This document shows, piece by piece, positions 32,555 through 42,196 of a DNA stretch of 64,000 nucleotides. A program made the translations under genes and the position numbers. Numbering within the stretch: position 1 is the first letter of the stretch; the number at the start of each line of letters is the position of its first letter. Below the pieces are notes generated by a model that saw nothing but the letters and a program-made list of their open reading frames with translations, did no database searches and was not told where the DNA came from. The DNA lies in assembly GCA_003049465.1 (NCBI GenBank), contig PYSS01000074.1, positions 62,001 through 126,000 of the forward strand, read 5' to 3'. Source of the DNA: Magnaporthiopsis rhizophila (Eukaryota > Ascomycota > Sordariomycetes > Magnaporthales > Magnaporthaceae).

Positions 32555-33734
32555 TTACACGCATTGGGAATCTGTTCCTTGACGTTAACGCAATGTCATC
32601 AAGCACTCGGACATCAGAATGACTTACACCACTGGTTGAGGGCTGTGCAAGTGCCGTCAATGCAAGACGTAGGGCCATTATAGCCGCCTGGGAGCGGGCG
32701 CAGTAATATGTCAGCGAAACTTGCATCGACTGGAAATCAGAGGGCGTAGAGAGGAAAAAAAAAAAAACTCAGAACTCACTTCCGCCGCATTGCCCGTATT
32801 TGGTCTGTCCTGGCTGGCTGGGCGCGCTTGAAGTGGTTGTTGGCGGAGGGGTAGTGGTGGGCATCGAAGTCGGCGTCACTGGCGCCGTCGGCTTGGTTGA
32901 GGTGCTGCTGGGCGACGTGCCCGAGCCTCCGCCGCCTCCGCCGCCGGTGCCGATGGCGGTGGTGATGCTGCCCGTCTCTATGTAGACGCCCGAGAAGTAA
33001 AAGTCCTCAACGGCGTCCGGGTAGCCGCTGCGGGGCAGCTCGAGCACGCCCAGGTGCCAGTCGGCGCCGTTGCTCGAGGTGCTGACCGAGACGGGGGCCA
33101 CGATGCGGGCCAGCGGGTCGCCGCCGGTCGAGTGCCAGAAGCCGACGGTGTTGGCGGAGAAGTCGATCTCGTAGGCGACGTTGTGCCACACGTCGGCGGC
33201 CCAGTCGACGCTCCACTTGGTCTGCTGGTTGACCATCCAGCGCAGGGCGGGGTCGCTGGTGCCGGGCGCGCCGCTCAGCCAGCCCGACTTGAGCTCGGTG
33301 AAATGGCTCTCGAAGAAGGCGATCTGGTGCTCGCGCGTGGTGGCGGGCGGGTTGACGTTGGACCGCTTGATGCTGAAGTGGTAGAACACTTTGCCCTTGT
33401 TGATGGCCGCGCTCGTCTGCGGGATCAGCTCGATCCGGCGCATGTTCTGCCCGTTCCAGTACGCCGTCGAGTCGAGCGTGAACTTGGCGCCCTGCCGCGA
33501 CGCCGTGTCGGCCGGGTTCTTGTAGCTCGGCGACAGGTTGACGTAGCTTGTGACGGGCGAGCTGCCGTGTATGTAGTACTGGTAGGGACCGACCTGGCTG
33601 CTCCACGACCACTTGTTGAGGTCCGTCGCCGACGTCAGGTCGTTGAACCGCCCATCCCAGATCACCGTCCCGGCCGCGACGGCGCCGGCCATGTACGCGG
33701 CCCCCGCCAGGGCATTGGCTACCAGAAACCGCAT
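32555..33734 (-). CDS. GH131 beta-glucanase with C-terminal CBM1
   Basis: Three exons: 33734-32780, 32687-32628 and 32571-32555, giving 343 residues. The leader MRFLVANALAGAAYMAGAVAA precedes GTVIWDGRFNDLTS, the start of the GH131 domain (to about residue 255). Domain signatures are NKWSWSSQVGPYQYYIHGSS, REHQIAFFESHFTELKSGWL, and SNGADWHLGVLELPR followed by FYFSGVYIE. GH131 enzymes act on beta-1,3-, 1,6- and 1,4-glucans. A Gly/Ser/Thr/Pro linker leads to a CBM1 (KYGQCGGSGYNGPTSC, then the CIDGTC stretch and LNQWYSQCV). The CBM1 is assembled from three exons. The last exon is just 17 nt and encodes the end of the cellulose-binding face; without the second splice (TGGT|GTAAGT) the protein would end in KSF and lack the final Tyr and Cys. 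Confidence 0.92.
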
Positions 33735-34574
33735 TCTGGGATTTGAGGGGCTTCTGCTTTGTTTCTCAGCCTGGATGGAATGTGGCAGGATTCCAGGGGA
33801 AAAAGGATTACAGAGGGCGACAAGAAACCTCAGAACACGCCTGGCGCGACGGCCAAGTTCAAGGCATCGCTTGGCATCTCTGGGGCATCCTCCTTTTAAG
33901 CTTGTGATGCTTGTGCTTGGGCCTCAGGGATTCGATTCAACAGCGGCGAAACCATCAACTTGGAATCCATCAATCCCACGAAATCCCGACTCCGCCACTC
34001 CTTTTCTGATTTCCTCCCCCACTGTGGCCCCTGACGGCAGTTCCGGGCCGGCTATGCCATGAAAGCTTGGCCGCAACCCCAGAAGGGTGCGAACCAACGC
34101 GATCCTGGTCACCTTGTCGGGATTCTGGCGCAATCGATCATTCGGCAGCCAGGGGAATTTTACGGCAGTGGCGAGTTGCTCGCTTGGTTCCGGCGCGGTT
34201 TGCTCCGCTGGGAAGCTCAATTGGTGTCACACGGCCCACGTTGGCGCGGAGTGCACCCTCCGAGAGTGGAGACATCCCGGGAAGTTGCAGAGGGGGCGGG
34301 CAGAGCACAGGGTCAGGCTCGGGTGCCGCCAGATGGAGACGCAGACGTTCAGCATCGCAGTGTTCGACGGATTGTATGTAGCAAAGACGTTTCTGGACTT
34401 GACAAATATGTACTGGAGAATGAGTGGGTCTAATAAAACCTGGCAACATGTTCTTGATAGAACACGGGGAGAAAGAATGGAATCGAAGCAAGAGAAAACG
34501 AGCATGATGGGAAAGAAAACGAGTGAATGTTCGTTCGCACATCACTCGGCCACCCTCCTCAGAACCAACTTGGT
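33735..34574. other. Promoter region of the GH131 gene
   Basis: Upstream of GH131 and downstream of AA9. A TTTTAAGC element near 33893 is a weak TATA candidate. No gene or repeat recognised. Confidence 0.35.
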
Positions 34575-35471
34575 CTACACGCATTGGCTGTACCACTCGT
34601 TGACGGCCTTGCACGTTCCCTGAGCACAAGTTGTAGGCTCATTCCAGCCTTTGCCGCCGCACTGGCCGTACAAAGACGCGCCTGCAGCGCCACTTTCACC
34701 GCCGCCCGTGTTGCTATCGCCACCGCCAGTGCTGTTGCTGCCACTGCCATTGTCGGCAGTGGTGGAGCCGTTGTCCACCCAGACGGCCGGACCAGGCATG
34801 ACGTACTTCGCCGGCCTGTTGGTCCACTTGTTGTACGCGATGCCGGGGTCGCTGGCCTTGTAAATGCCGGGGATCTTGACCAGCGGCCCGGGCTTGCCGC
34901 CTCCGGGTCCCTCGATCTTGAGCTGGGCGCACTCCATGTAGAACTGGCCCTTGCCGACGTGCGACTCGTGGATGGCCAGGTGTTCGACCCGGACGAGGTA
35001 CTCGCCGGGCGGGATGCGGGCCGGGATGGTGAACTCGATCCGGTCCTTCTGCCACGTGCACCACGCCGTGTCCTGGTTCGGCTGTCCGCCGCACAGGCCG
35101 GTCTCGTACGCCTTGAACCAGTCACCCGAACCGTCGTAGGTGTTGACCGAGCCGGGCGCCTTGGACATGTACACGAAGCCCGGACCCGGGTGCTCGATGA
35201 ACTCGTTGTACCAGAGCTTGAATCCGACCTTGTCGCCGGCCTTGACCGTGTACGTCTGGGCCGTGCCGGGGCGCGCGCCCGAGTTGCAGCGCAGGTCGGG
35301 CGAGTTGACAATGTCGTTGGTGAAGGACGGCATGTACGAGTTGCTGTTCTTGCGGATGTACGTGTAGTCGCCGCCCTTAGCCTGCCCGTTGACGATAAGC
35401 TGGCTGAAGATGTAGTGGGCCTGCGCCGCGAGGGGCGCCGCCAGGAGGCTCAGGGTTAAGGAGGCCTTCAT
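34575..35471 (-). CDS. AA9 lytic polysaccharide monooxygenase with CBM1
   Basis: 298 residues, single exon. The ATG at 35471 gives the leader MKASLTLSLLAAPLAAQA; cleavage leaves His as the first residue, as the copper histidine brace requires. Copper-site residues are His19 (mature His1), His94 in FIEHPGPGF, and axial Tyr178 in GQFYMECAQL. The second-sphere His in LAIHESHVGKGQ is also present. Cysteines for the AA9 disulphides occur in DLRCNSG, GLCGG, TAWCTW and MECAQ. A Ser/Gly/Asn linker (SNSTGGGDSNTGGGE) connects to CBM1 (LYGQCGGKGWNEPTTC...NEWYSQCV). The enzyme cleaves crystalline cellulose oxidatively using a reductant and hydrogen peroxide or oxygen. A TATA box (TATAAAAG on this strand, 35623-35630) sits about 152 bp upstream. 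Confidence 0.95.
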   Translation of the reverse strand: MKASLTLSLLAAPLAAQAHYIFSQLIVNGQAKGGDYTYIRKNSNSYMPSFTNDIVNSPDLRCNSGARPGTAQTYTVKAGDKVGFKLWYNEFIEHPGPGFVYMSKAPGSVNTYDGSGDWFKAYETGLCGGQPNQDTAWCTWQKDRIEFTIPARIPPGEYLVRVEHLAIHESHVGKGQFYMECAQLKIEGPGGGKPGPLVKIPGIYKASDPGIAYNKWTNRPAKYVMPGPAVWVDNGSTTADNGSGSNSTGGGDSNTGGGESGAAGASLYGQCGGKGWNEPTTCAQGTCKAVNEWYSQCV

Positions 35472-37689
35472 GGTGGGCAGACGGACTCTGTGGGGGAGAA
35501 GAGAGGACCAAGGCAAACGAGAGGAGTGTAGAGTGGAAGGAGCGAGGCCTTGTGTGTTTGCCGCGGGCGTGATCCGGTGTCCTGTAGGTCCCATCAGCCC
35601 CAACCGACGAGCTGAAGAGGCGCTTTTATAGAAGATCGGACATTCGTACAAGCTTCCGATCCCCACTCCTAGAAGCCGTAACAGGGCATCTGCCTTCCCC
35701 GTCCTGAGATCCGCACTTTGGATCCCGACATTTAGTGCGACGCTCTTGGCAGCTGCCCGTTCCATGGATCTAGCGCCGTTCCCACCAATCATGGAATCAT
35801 TTATCAGACGACGCCGCCGACGGCAGAAGAATCCCTGGTGGATTCCTTGATGGGAAGGGAGGAAATGAAAAACATGCCAAGAAGGTTCAAATTGCTTTCC
35901 GTTCTCCTTCCTCTCTCGACAAAGCCACCGACGGCCACCCGCAGCGTTCCATGGATGATGGTGGACGTTTAGCTTCCGCAAAAAAAGTCCCATGGCGGGC
36001 AGGTCCAATGCCGTGACAGTCTGTGCCGGCCGCTGAGACTCCGCTGCATGGTGCCGAATATTTGGATGCTACCATGGTAGCCGCTAGTTCGGCAGGCAGG
36101 CGGTTTGGAATCATCGCAAAAAAACGATTGATGATTGCGGAATGCCGATGTAGCTCGACGATAACATATCACGTGCATATCCATGTTTCCCTGCCACAGC
36201 TTTCAGTCCTGGACGAACGACGATCGGCACCAAAACAAGATTACCAGCCTCCGCGCTGAAACGGACTCGTCAGGGCTGCACTCGGAAACAGCTGTTAACA
36301 TGAGACACCCAGCCCTGCGGCTTTCCGCCCACGCCTCGCATGGGGGCCTGTGGGCGCTTGGCTGGGCGGTTTCAACTTCCATCAGGATTGCATTTCCTCC
36401 TGCCGTTCCGCCAACGGACGGAGCGGGATGTGTGGGGGGCATGTTGTGCAGGGAAACAGCACCCGATCTTTAGCGCCTTGCCGGCCCAGCTGGGTTAGAC
36501 GCAATTGCCCTGAAATGAAACTAGAAACGGACCAAGGCCTCCGCGATACATGGCATCGGCATTGTACAGTAATATTTCTACACCGGGTGGCTTGTTTTGT
36601 CTTCCACGTTAATGCATCCCTCTCTCTGGCGCAATTTCTCCCATACTTTCTTTTCGTCTTGGGCCCATCCTGATATCACTTTATCTCTAAGTCAAGGGCC
36701 CAAGTTCGGACCGATTATGCTACGACCTGTGCCATCTGACTACAATATGGGGTCGTGGAAAGTGAGTAGCAGGATTCCATTCTGGAGGGAAATGTCTATT
36801 GGGGCTACTGGTCTTCTGGGGGAATCTCCTGAAGGATCTAGCGTACTACCCTCTCGACACCCGCCCCTAGAATTACAAGGCGCCAGTGAAGAAATACCTT
36901 CGTGCTTGCCTAGCGGTGATAAAAAAGCCATCGTTTGTAGATATGGACCCTTGCCTTCCCCTTTTCGGAGGAGCTTCCTCGCATTTCCGCGTAAGACAAC
37001 AATCCCAGCTTCGAGGCCCGAATGGGATGCCATTTCCCACAGTTTAGCATTTCTGCCTTTACCGGTCATAATTGGGCCCTTCCACACGAAATCCCCGTAA
37101 CGCCTATTGTAGCATCCATAATGGCTGTCGAGTTTAAGAAAACGAGAAGAGATTAGGAGGCAGTGGGCTCGATGGTCCCTAATAAACAAATGGAATCATC
37201 CGTGGATGTGAGCGTTAATAGCATACTTTCCACGTTCCCCGGCCAGAGCAATGGTGGTTGTCATCACCAGCCGCCTGGAGCAGAACCAACAGGTGGCGGT
37301 GCACCCCAGCGCGTGCTGTGCCGCCGAGCCTCTGAGTGCCAACAACCCACCACCCACTGGCTGTGCATCGCTACAGTCATACTTGCATGGATCTGTATGC
37401 ATGTTGGTCCGGTAAATTTGCCCAGAGTCCCCAAGCGCCTAAATAAGACAGGTAAATTAACAGCAAACCAGGTCGTGGGAACCGGGATTATCGACACAAA
37501 TTACTACGCAGACTCGGGGTATAAGTGGGTGACGACACACGAGATGCATCAGACTTTACGTTGTTCAGCATTACCAACACCAGATTGCCCGTATTCATCA
37601 CCACATCATCGACGAAAACGCCCCTTGTGGATCGCCCTCTCCTCTCAGCATCACGCCGTGCACACTCCCACCGACCGCCACTGCTCGCC
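35472..37689. other. Intergenic region of 2.2 kb
   Basis: Contains the AA9 promoter, with the TATA box at 35623-35630. The remaining sequence has only short frames without motifs, and I see no repeat or RNA gene. Confidence 0.4.
35623..35630 (-). promoter_or_regulatory. TATA box of the AA9 gene
   Basis: Plus-strand CTTTTATA, minus-strand TATAAAAG, about 152 bp before the AA9 start. The flank (GGCG before CTTTTATA) resembles, but does not match, the 12-mer box of the other secreted genes. Confidence 0.6.
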
Positions 37690-38032
37690 ATGCCCTCCCT
37701 CAAAGGCGCGATTCTAACTCCTGCTCTTGCCTCTCGCCGCGCACGGGACCCCCATCCCGCACACCAACGAGCGGCGTAACCACGAAGCCCAGGCGATCGG
37801 AGCCGCCGACGGCAAAAACACGACCGCAACCACGCTCGACACGGTTCTCGCCATAGCTGCCGCGGCGCACAAAGAGAGGGAGTGCAGCGAGCGCACAGGC
37901 TACAGGTGGGACAAGGATAACCGGAAATGCCTTCGCTCTCGGCTACCCGGGTACCGGGTGGCCGCACTGCAGCAAAAGGGACCCAGTTCTCTTGATCTGA
38001 GCCGGCTCAACGAGGTATCGCCGATAGGATAA
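37690..38032 (+). pseudogene. Frameshifted small secreted protein
   Basis: An ATG at 37690 begins MPSLKGAIL. The continuation that looks like the hydrophobic core and cleavage site of a leader (LLLLPLAAHGTPIP) is in the next frame, shifted by one base near 37715. The downstream frame stays open to 38032: NERRNHEAQAIGAADGKN, then LDTVLAIAAAAHKERECSERTGYRWDKDNRKC. A single-base indel would restore a secreted protein of about 110 residues with two cysteines. I cannot tell a genuine mutation from a sequencing error. No family recognised. Confidence 0.45.
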
Positions 38033-38641
38033 TAACCTACCACTCTGGCCTGCCGAGTTTCACTTACAGAGAGAGGAGGCTTACGGTTGGTCGCAAAGCC
38101 GCGCGTAGGAGCTTGGGTGGGTGGCCAGCCAAGCTCGTGGAGGAGCGATGCCCAGGGGAATTTCTGGACTCCGCGGGATAAAACACGTGGATTTGGAGAC
38201 AGCTTCTACCGCAGGTTGAGGGTTAGGGATTGTTTTTACATGAGTAGAATCTCATAGGGAAACAGCAAGCGGGCGCATTGGAGTTCGGAATGTTTGGCCA
38301 CTGTTACTTTTTTGTATTTCTAAAGGATGGAGGCAGGTTCATATTGGCGTTTCTCACGTGGCCTTAAGTTTTATTACTTTGTTTTATCATTGCCCAAGTA
38401 AATGTTTGCATCCCATCATTTTACCCGATATAACCACGACTAAAGACGCACAGCGGCCAAGGTCACACCTGCCGTTAAGGTGTGTCGAGATGTTGGTGCT
38501 GATAAGCTGACGCTGTTGGCGAGTATGCGTACATACCTGGTAGTAATTACCCGCCCTACCCATGGCAACTGTTACGGAAATTCCATAGTAGGACTAGAAA
38601 GAGAAGGGCCATTGTAAGTTCCTCCTATATCCCCTTCCCCA
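38033..38641. other. Intergenic, nothing recognised
   Basis: No supported gene or RNA. Slightly AT-rich around 38320-38420. Confidence 0.4.
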
Positions 38642-39717
38642 TCACGCGGCAGGCGGCTTCCTCAGGGTCGAGAGGTCGGCAACGGAAAGGTCGTTGGGGA
38701 GCGTGTCTGCAATCAGCCAGCCCGTCTTGAGCTCGAACGTCTCCTTCGCCATGACCACTGCCAGGTCGTCGGACGGAGCCGTCATTGGCGGGCCGGAGCG
38801 CCTGTCAGGCACGAGCCTGGCAAAGTTGAGGAAGCACTGCAGCGACACGCTGCGGCCGTTCATGCAGATGCCGTTCTGCTCCCTCCTCCGTAGTTTGGCG
38901 ATGGCCGTTCTCAGCGAGACCGCCAGCGCCTTGCCGCCGTGTCCGGGGCCGGCGCGGCCCGGTCGTCTGGGAGTGAGACCTCGTAAATCAGCTCGTCGAG
39001 CGTGGCGCGGATCCCATTCCATCGATCCTCGTCGCCCCCGTGGGCCCAGCTGTGCGCCAGGTCGAAGGTGTGCTTGCGGATGCTTTGGAGGCTGACCTTG
39101 AGACCCTTGCGCCGGGCCGGGCTGCCCTGGGGCTCCCGGATGATGTGTCCGTCGCCAAAGTCGCCAAACAGGAAAGTCGGGTTGGCCACGCCCTCAGGGT
39201 AGTCGACGAAGATGTTGTCGAGGACCTCGTCCTCGTGGGCTACAGCGAAGTCTCGGTGCTCCATGTGCATGGCGTAGACGGCCTCGAGGACGTCAGCGAG
39301 GATGCAGGCGCCGACGATGGCAGGGATCGCGGAATTGTAGTCAAACAGCAGGGGTCCCAGGTTGCCGCCGCGATAGAAGCGCCAAACCGTGCAGGGGAGG
39401 TCGCCGGGGACCGTATTGGAGTCGCCCACAGCCGGGACGCCGGTGAAGTCGGACACCAGCTTCGCTATGTTGGCACACTCCTTTCGCTGGAGCTTGGCGA
39501 CGATTTCGGCCTCGACCCGCAGAGGTGAATCGGGGTTATAGCGTTCCAGTCTGGCGAACTTTAGCACAAGCTCATCGTCATTAAAGGCCATGGGCGCGTT
39601 TCCCAGGGCGCGGACGCGGAGGGCCACGTGATGCCTACCATGGCCTGCCTTGCCGAGGACCTGAAAGTACACACGAGGAGTTCCCAGGTGGACGACGATG
39701 ACCTTTGGCCTAGACAT
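38642..39717 (-). pseudogene. Protein-kinase-like gene with one frame break
   Basis: From the ATG at 39717 the frame runs 268 residues to a stop at 38911. The C-terminal continuation lies in another frame (about 39000 to 38642, ending TLRKPPAA). No GT-AG intron bridges them, so a single-base indel between about 38920 and 39000 is likely. The protein has a kinase-like layout: DDELVLKFARLERYN (a VLK-type beta3 strand), an HxD-like segment HMEHRDFAVAHEDEVLDNIFVDY, and a DFG-like FLFGDFGDGHI. The catalytic loop departs from the consensus HRDLKPEN, with an insertion before the Asn. It may be a fungal kinase-like protein of a lineage-specific family. Function unknown. Confidence 0.55.
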
Positions 39718-40437
39718 GGTGGAATGCCTAGAGGGTGTACAGGGGTGTGTTCTCGGGGATGCTGGTTATAATGTTCAGGAGAACTGGATAGTTCATTCTC
39801 GTACCTCGGCAAGTATCCGTGGGAACATAGGGGCTTTATATACTGAGAAGCCCACTGGTGGTAATTTTAAAGAACAAAGATGTAGCCTCCAAGCAAGGCC
39901 CTAGGGGTGTAGTTCTGGGAGATATCACGGGCTTATCGGAGATGGCACTCGGATCCCATCCCATTGTCATGTGGAACAAAGAGGCTGCACGGGATTGGCG
40001 GCCGCCTTTCTGATATACTGGCTGGTGCCCTCGCTTCGTTGGCTGCGACCTGAGAAGAGCAGATATAGTTCGTTGGGAAGGAGATGAATATATACGGACT
40101 ACCATGACTTCATAAAATAGATGCAAAACCAGCCAGCTCGACCGTATTCCTCATTTTAGGTGTATGCTGCCTTGTTAAATCCTGAATCCCGGCGAGTGCG
40201 CTGTGTATTCGTGCCTCATCTAGACCAACAACGCGACAGCAACGGATATATGGTGTGTACATAAGGAAGGATGAGAACGAGACGAAGTAGAAGTTTACGT
40301 TGAGAAAAGTGCGCGATATAGCCGGGATGTGTTGCTTTGTGTTGCTTGGTGGTTCCTTGGCCTGCCGACTGCTGACTGCGAGACTGACGATTGAGCGGAC
40401 GCACGCCAAAAGCCCCATGAAAGGCACTGCGAGGCAC
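39718..40437. other. Intergenic, nothing recognised
   Basis: Upstream of the kinase-like gene and downstream of the membrane protein. No RNA gene or repeat seen. Confidence 0.4.
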
Positions 40438-40977
40438 TCAATAGTCGTGATGGCTACCGCTCCGCCTGCGGCTATGGTGGCGCTTCTCTCCGTAGTAAAC
40501 CCTCGTAGGCTCGACGATGGGCGGCACCTGGGCGGTGGTAGTGGACGTGACACGCACAGCGCTCCTGCTCCTGCTGCCGCGGCCGCGCGAGTGCGAGTGG
40601 TGGTGGTGGTGGCCGTGGTGGCTGTGGCGGCTGTGGTGGCGGCTCCGGCTGCCACGGGCATAGCCATCGCCGACGCCGTGGATCTCCTGGGTGTAGTACG
40701 AGTGGCTGCGGGGCCGGCGCTCCTTCTCGTCGTCGTAGCTCTGGCTGGTCTGCTTGATGAGAGCCATGCGGAAGATCCAGCACAGCAGCAAGAAGCCGAG
40801 CACGGAGCCGATGACGATGCCGGCGATGGCGCCGCCGCTGAGCGTGTTGCCGTTCGTGGTCGTGACGACGTCGCCGCCGAGGGGGACGATGGTCACGGTC
40901 CCCTGGCGCGGCAACAGCACGCGGGTCGCGTCGTCCGCCGTGGTTCGGGTGGCGAGTGTGTCCGCGACTGGAGCCAT
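40438..40977 (-). CDS. Single-pass membrane protein with a His/Arg/Ser-rich tail
   Basis: 179 residues, single exon, ATG at 40977. There is no signal peptide. The N-terminal about 45 residues are Thr/Val-rich. One strong transmembrane segment follows (GGAIAGIVIGSVLGFLLLCW, about 48-68). The tail is very basic, with tandem His, Ser, Arg and Gly (HHGHHHHHSHSRG about 120-133) and a closing HHSRRRSGSHHDY. The glycine-rich transmembrane helix preceded by a short Thr-rich ectodomain is a layout common to many short fungal membrane proteins of unknown role. The His-rich tail could bind metal ions; that is inference. Confidence 0.75.
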   Translation of the reverse strand: MAPVADTLATRTTADDATRVLLPRQGTVTIVPLGGDVVTTTNGNTLSGGAIAGIVIGSVLGFLLLCWIFRMALIKQTSQSYDDEKERRPRSHSYYTQEIHGVGDGYARGSRSRHHSRHSHHGHHHHHSHSRGRGSRSRSAVRVTSTTTAQVPPIVEPTRVYYGEKRHHSRRRSGSHHDY

Positions 40978-41767
40978 TATGGGCAGGCTGTATGTGGACT
41001 ACTGTGTGTAGGTTGTGTCTGGTATTACTGTGCTGCGCCGATCAGAGCACAGGCTCGTGCTTGACAGAAGTGTCGGGCCCGAGGCAATGCAACAGACGCA
41101 ACGCAGGGTCTGCGCTTCCCAACAAATTTTCGCAAAAAGAACACTACCGGTTCGAAGCAGTCACAAGGCCCTCCTGTTTCTGCGCTGGGCAGCCGTCTGG
41201 TTTTAATCGCTCGCTCAGACACATAATGCCGACTTGAGACACGCAGTAGTAGTCGCAAAGGCTGGCGCAAGCGCAAAAAACTTGGAATCAGCATGACGTT
41301 ATCCATTTCCGTCGGGCTTGTCCCCGCCCTGCCCAGAGGCACGCTCAAGCAGCCAGTTCCGTCGAATGGGGATGAAGAACACCCAGGCTGATCTCGATTT
41401 TGCGGTTTCGCTCCGAATGGATCCACACCCGTCCGTGCCTTGGTTTGGTGGTGTGGGTGCGAAGCAAGGAGGCTAGCGTGATATTCGATGCGAGCAAAGA
41501 CCCCACCACTTCTCGCCCAGCCTACTCCATCCGTCCACGTGCCGTCTTTTCAACACCACGGAAATCCTGGTGTGCCACTTTGGGACGTCCGGTGGATGTG
41601 ACCTGACTATGCCTGACCTGGCCTGGCCATCGTGCTGGGCACTGCACCGTTCTTCCCCCACAAGGGTCTTGGTCCACGGACCGCTCATCGGCCGTTATCC
41701 CACCCGAACCCTGCGACAACAGACTTGAGCCATCCACACACTTCGTCCCGTCACCAGTCAATCACAA
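40978..41767. other. Intergenic, nothing recognised
   Basis: Promoter region of the membrane protein and upstream flank of tRNA-Gly. No other feature seen. Confidence 0.4.
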
Positions 41768-41838
41768 GCGTGTGTGGTTTAAGGGTAAAATCCATCGTTG
41801 CCATCGATGGGCTCCCGGTTCGAGTCCGGGCACACGCA
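41768..41838 (+). tRNA. tRNA-Gly (GCC)
   Basis: The acceptor stem GCGTGTG pairs with CACACGC, followed by discriminator A. The anticodon stem CATCG/CGATG encloses the loop TTGCCAT with anticodon GCC at 41800-41802. The T arm is CCCGG-TTCGAGT-CCGGG. 71 nt, no intron. Confidence 0.95.
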
Positions 41839-42196
41839 TCTCTGCCCTCTAGCAGCTGATCGCTGGAGCTTTCCTTTTTTGCACCTTTCAAGCCATCCAC
41901 TTTAGGCAGCCGTTATTTATTCTTCCATGTTGTCTCCACTAGACCATCGTTTCTTCTGTCAACACATTTTTCAGCTCCAGCGTCACTCGAATTTCTATAT
42001 GGCCCCTGCCCCTGATTGACGCGCTAGACTCCCAGCTAGCCACGACATGTTTTGGCCTGCGACCCTTTCATTTTGCATAATGCTTAATCCAATGCTTTCC
42101 TTCGCAGTATTTGGTGTATGAGATAGAGCCTAACGAGGGTTGCATCGATTGACAGTCTAAACTACTATCTGAAATACACGAAACTTTGCCCCGAGC
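41839..42196. other. Upstream region of the CorA-like gene
   Basis: Probable promoter and leader. Nothing else recognised. Confidence 0.4.
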
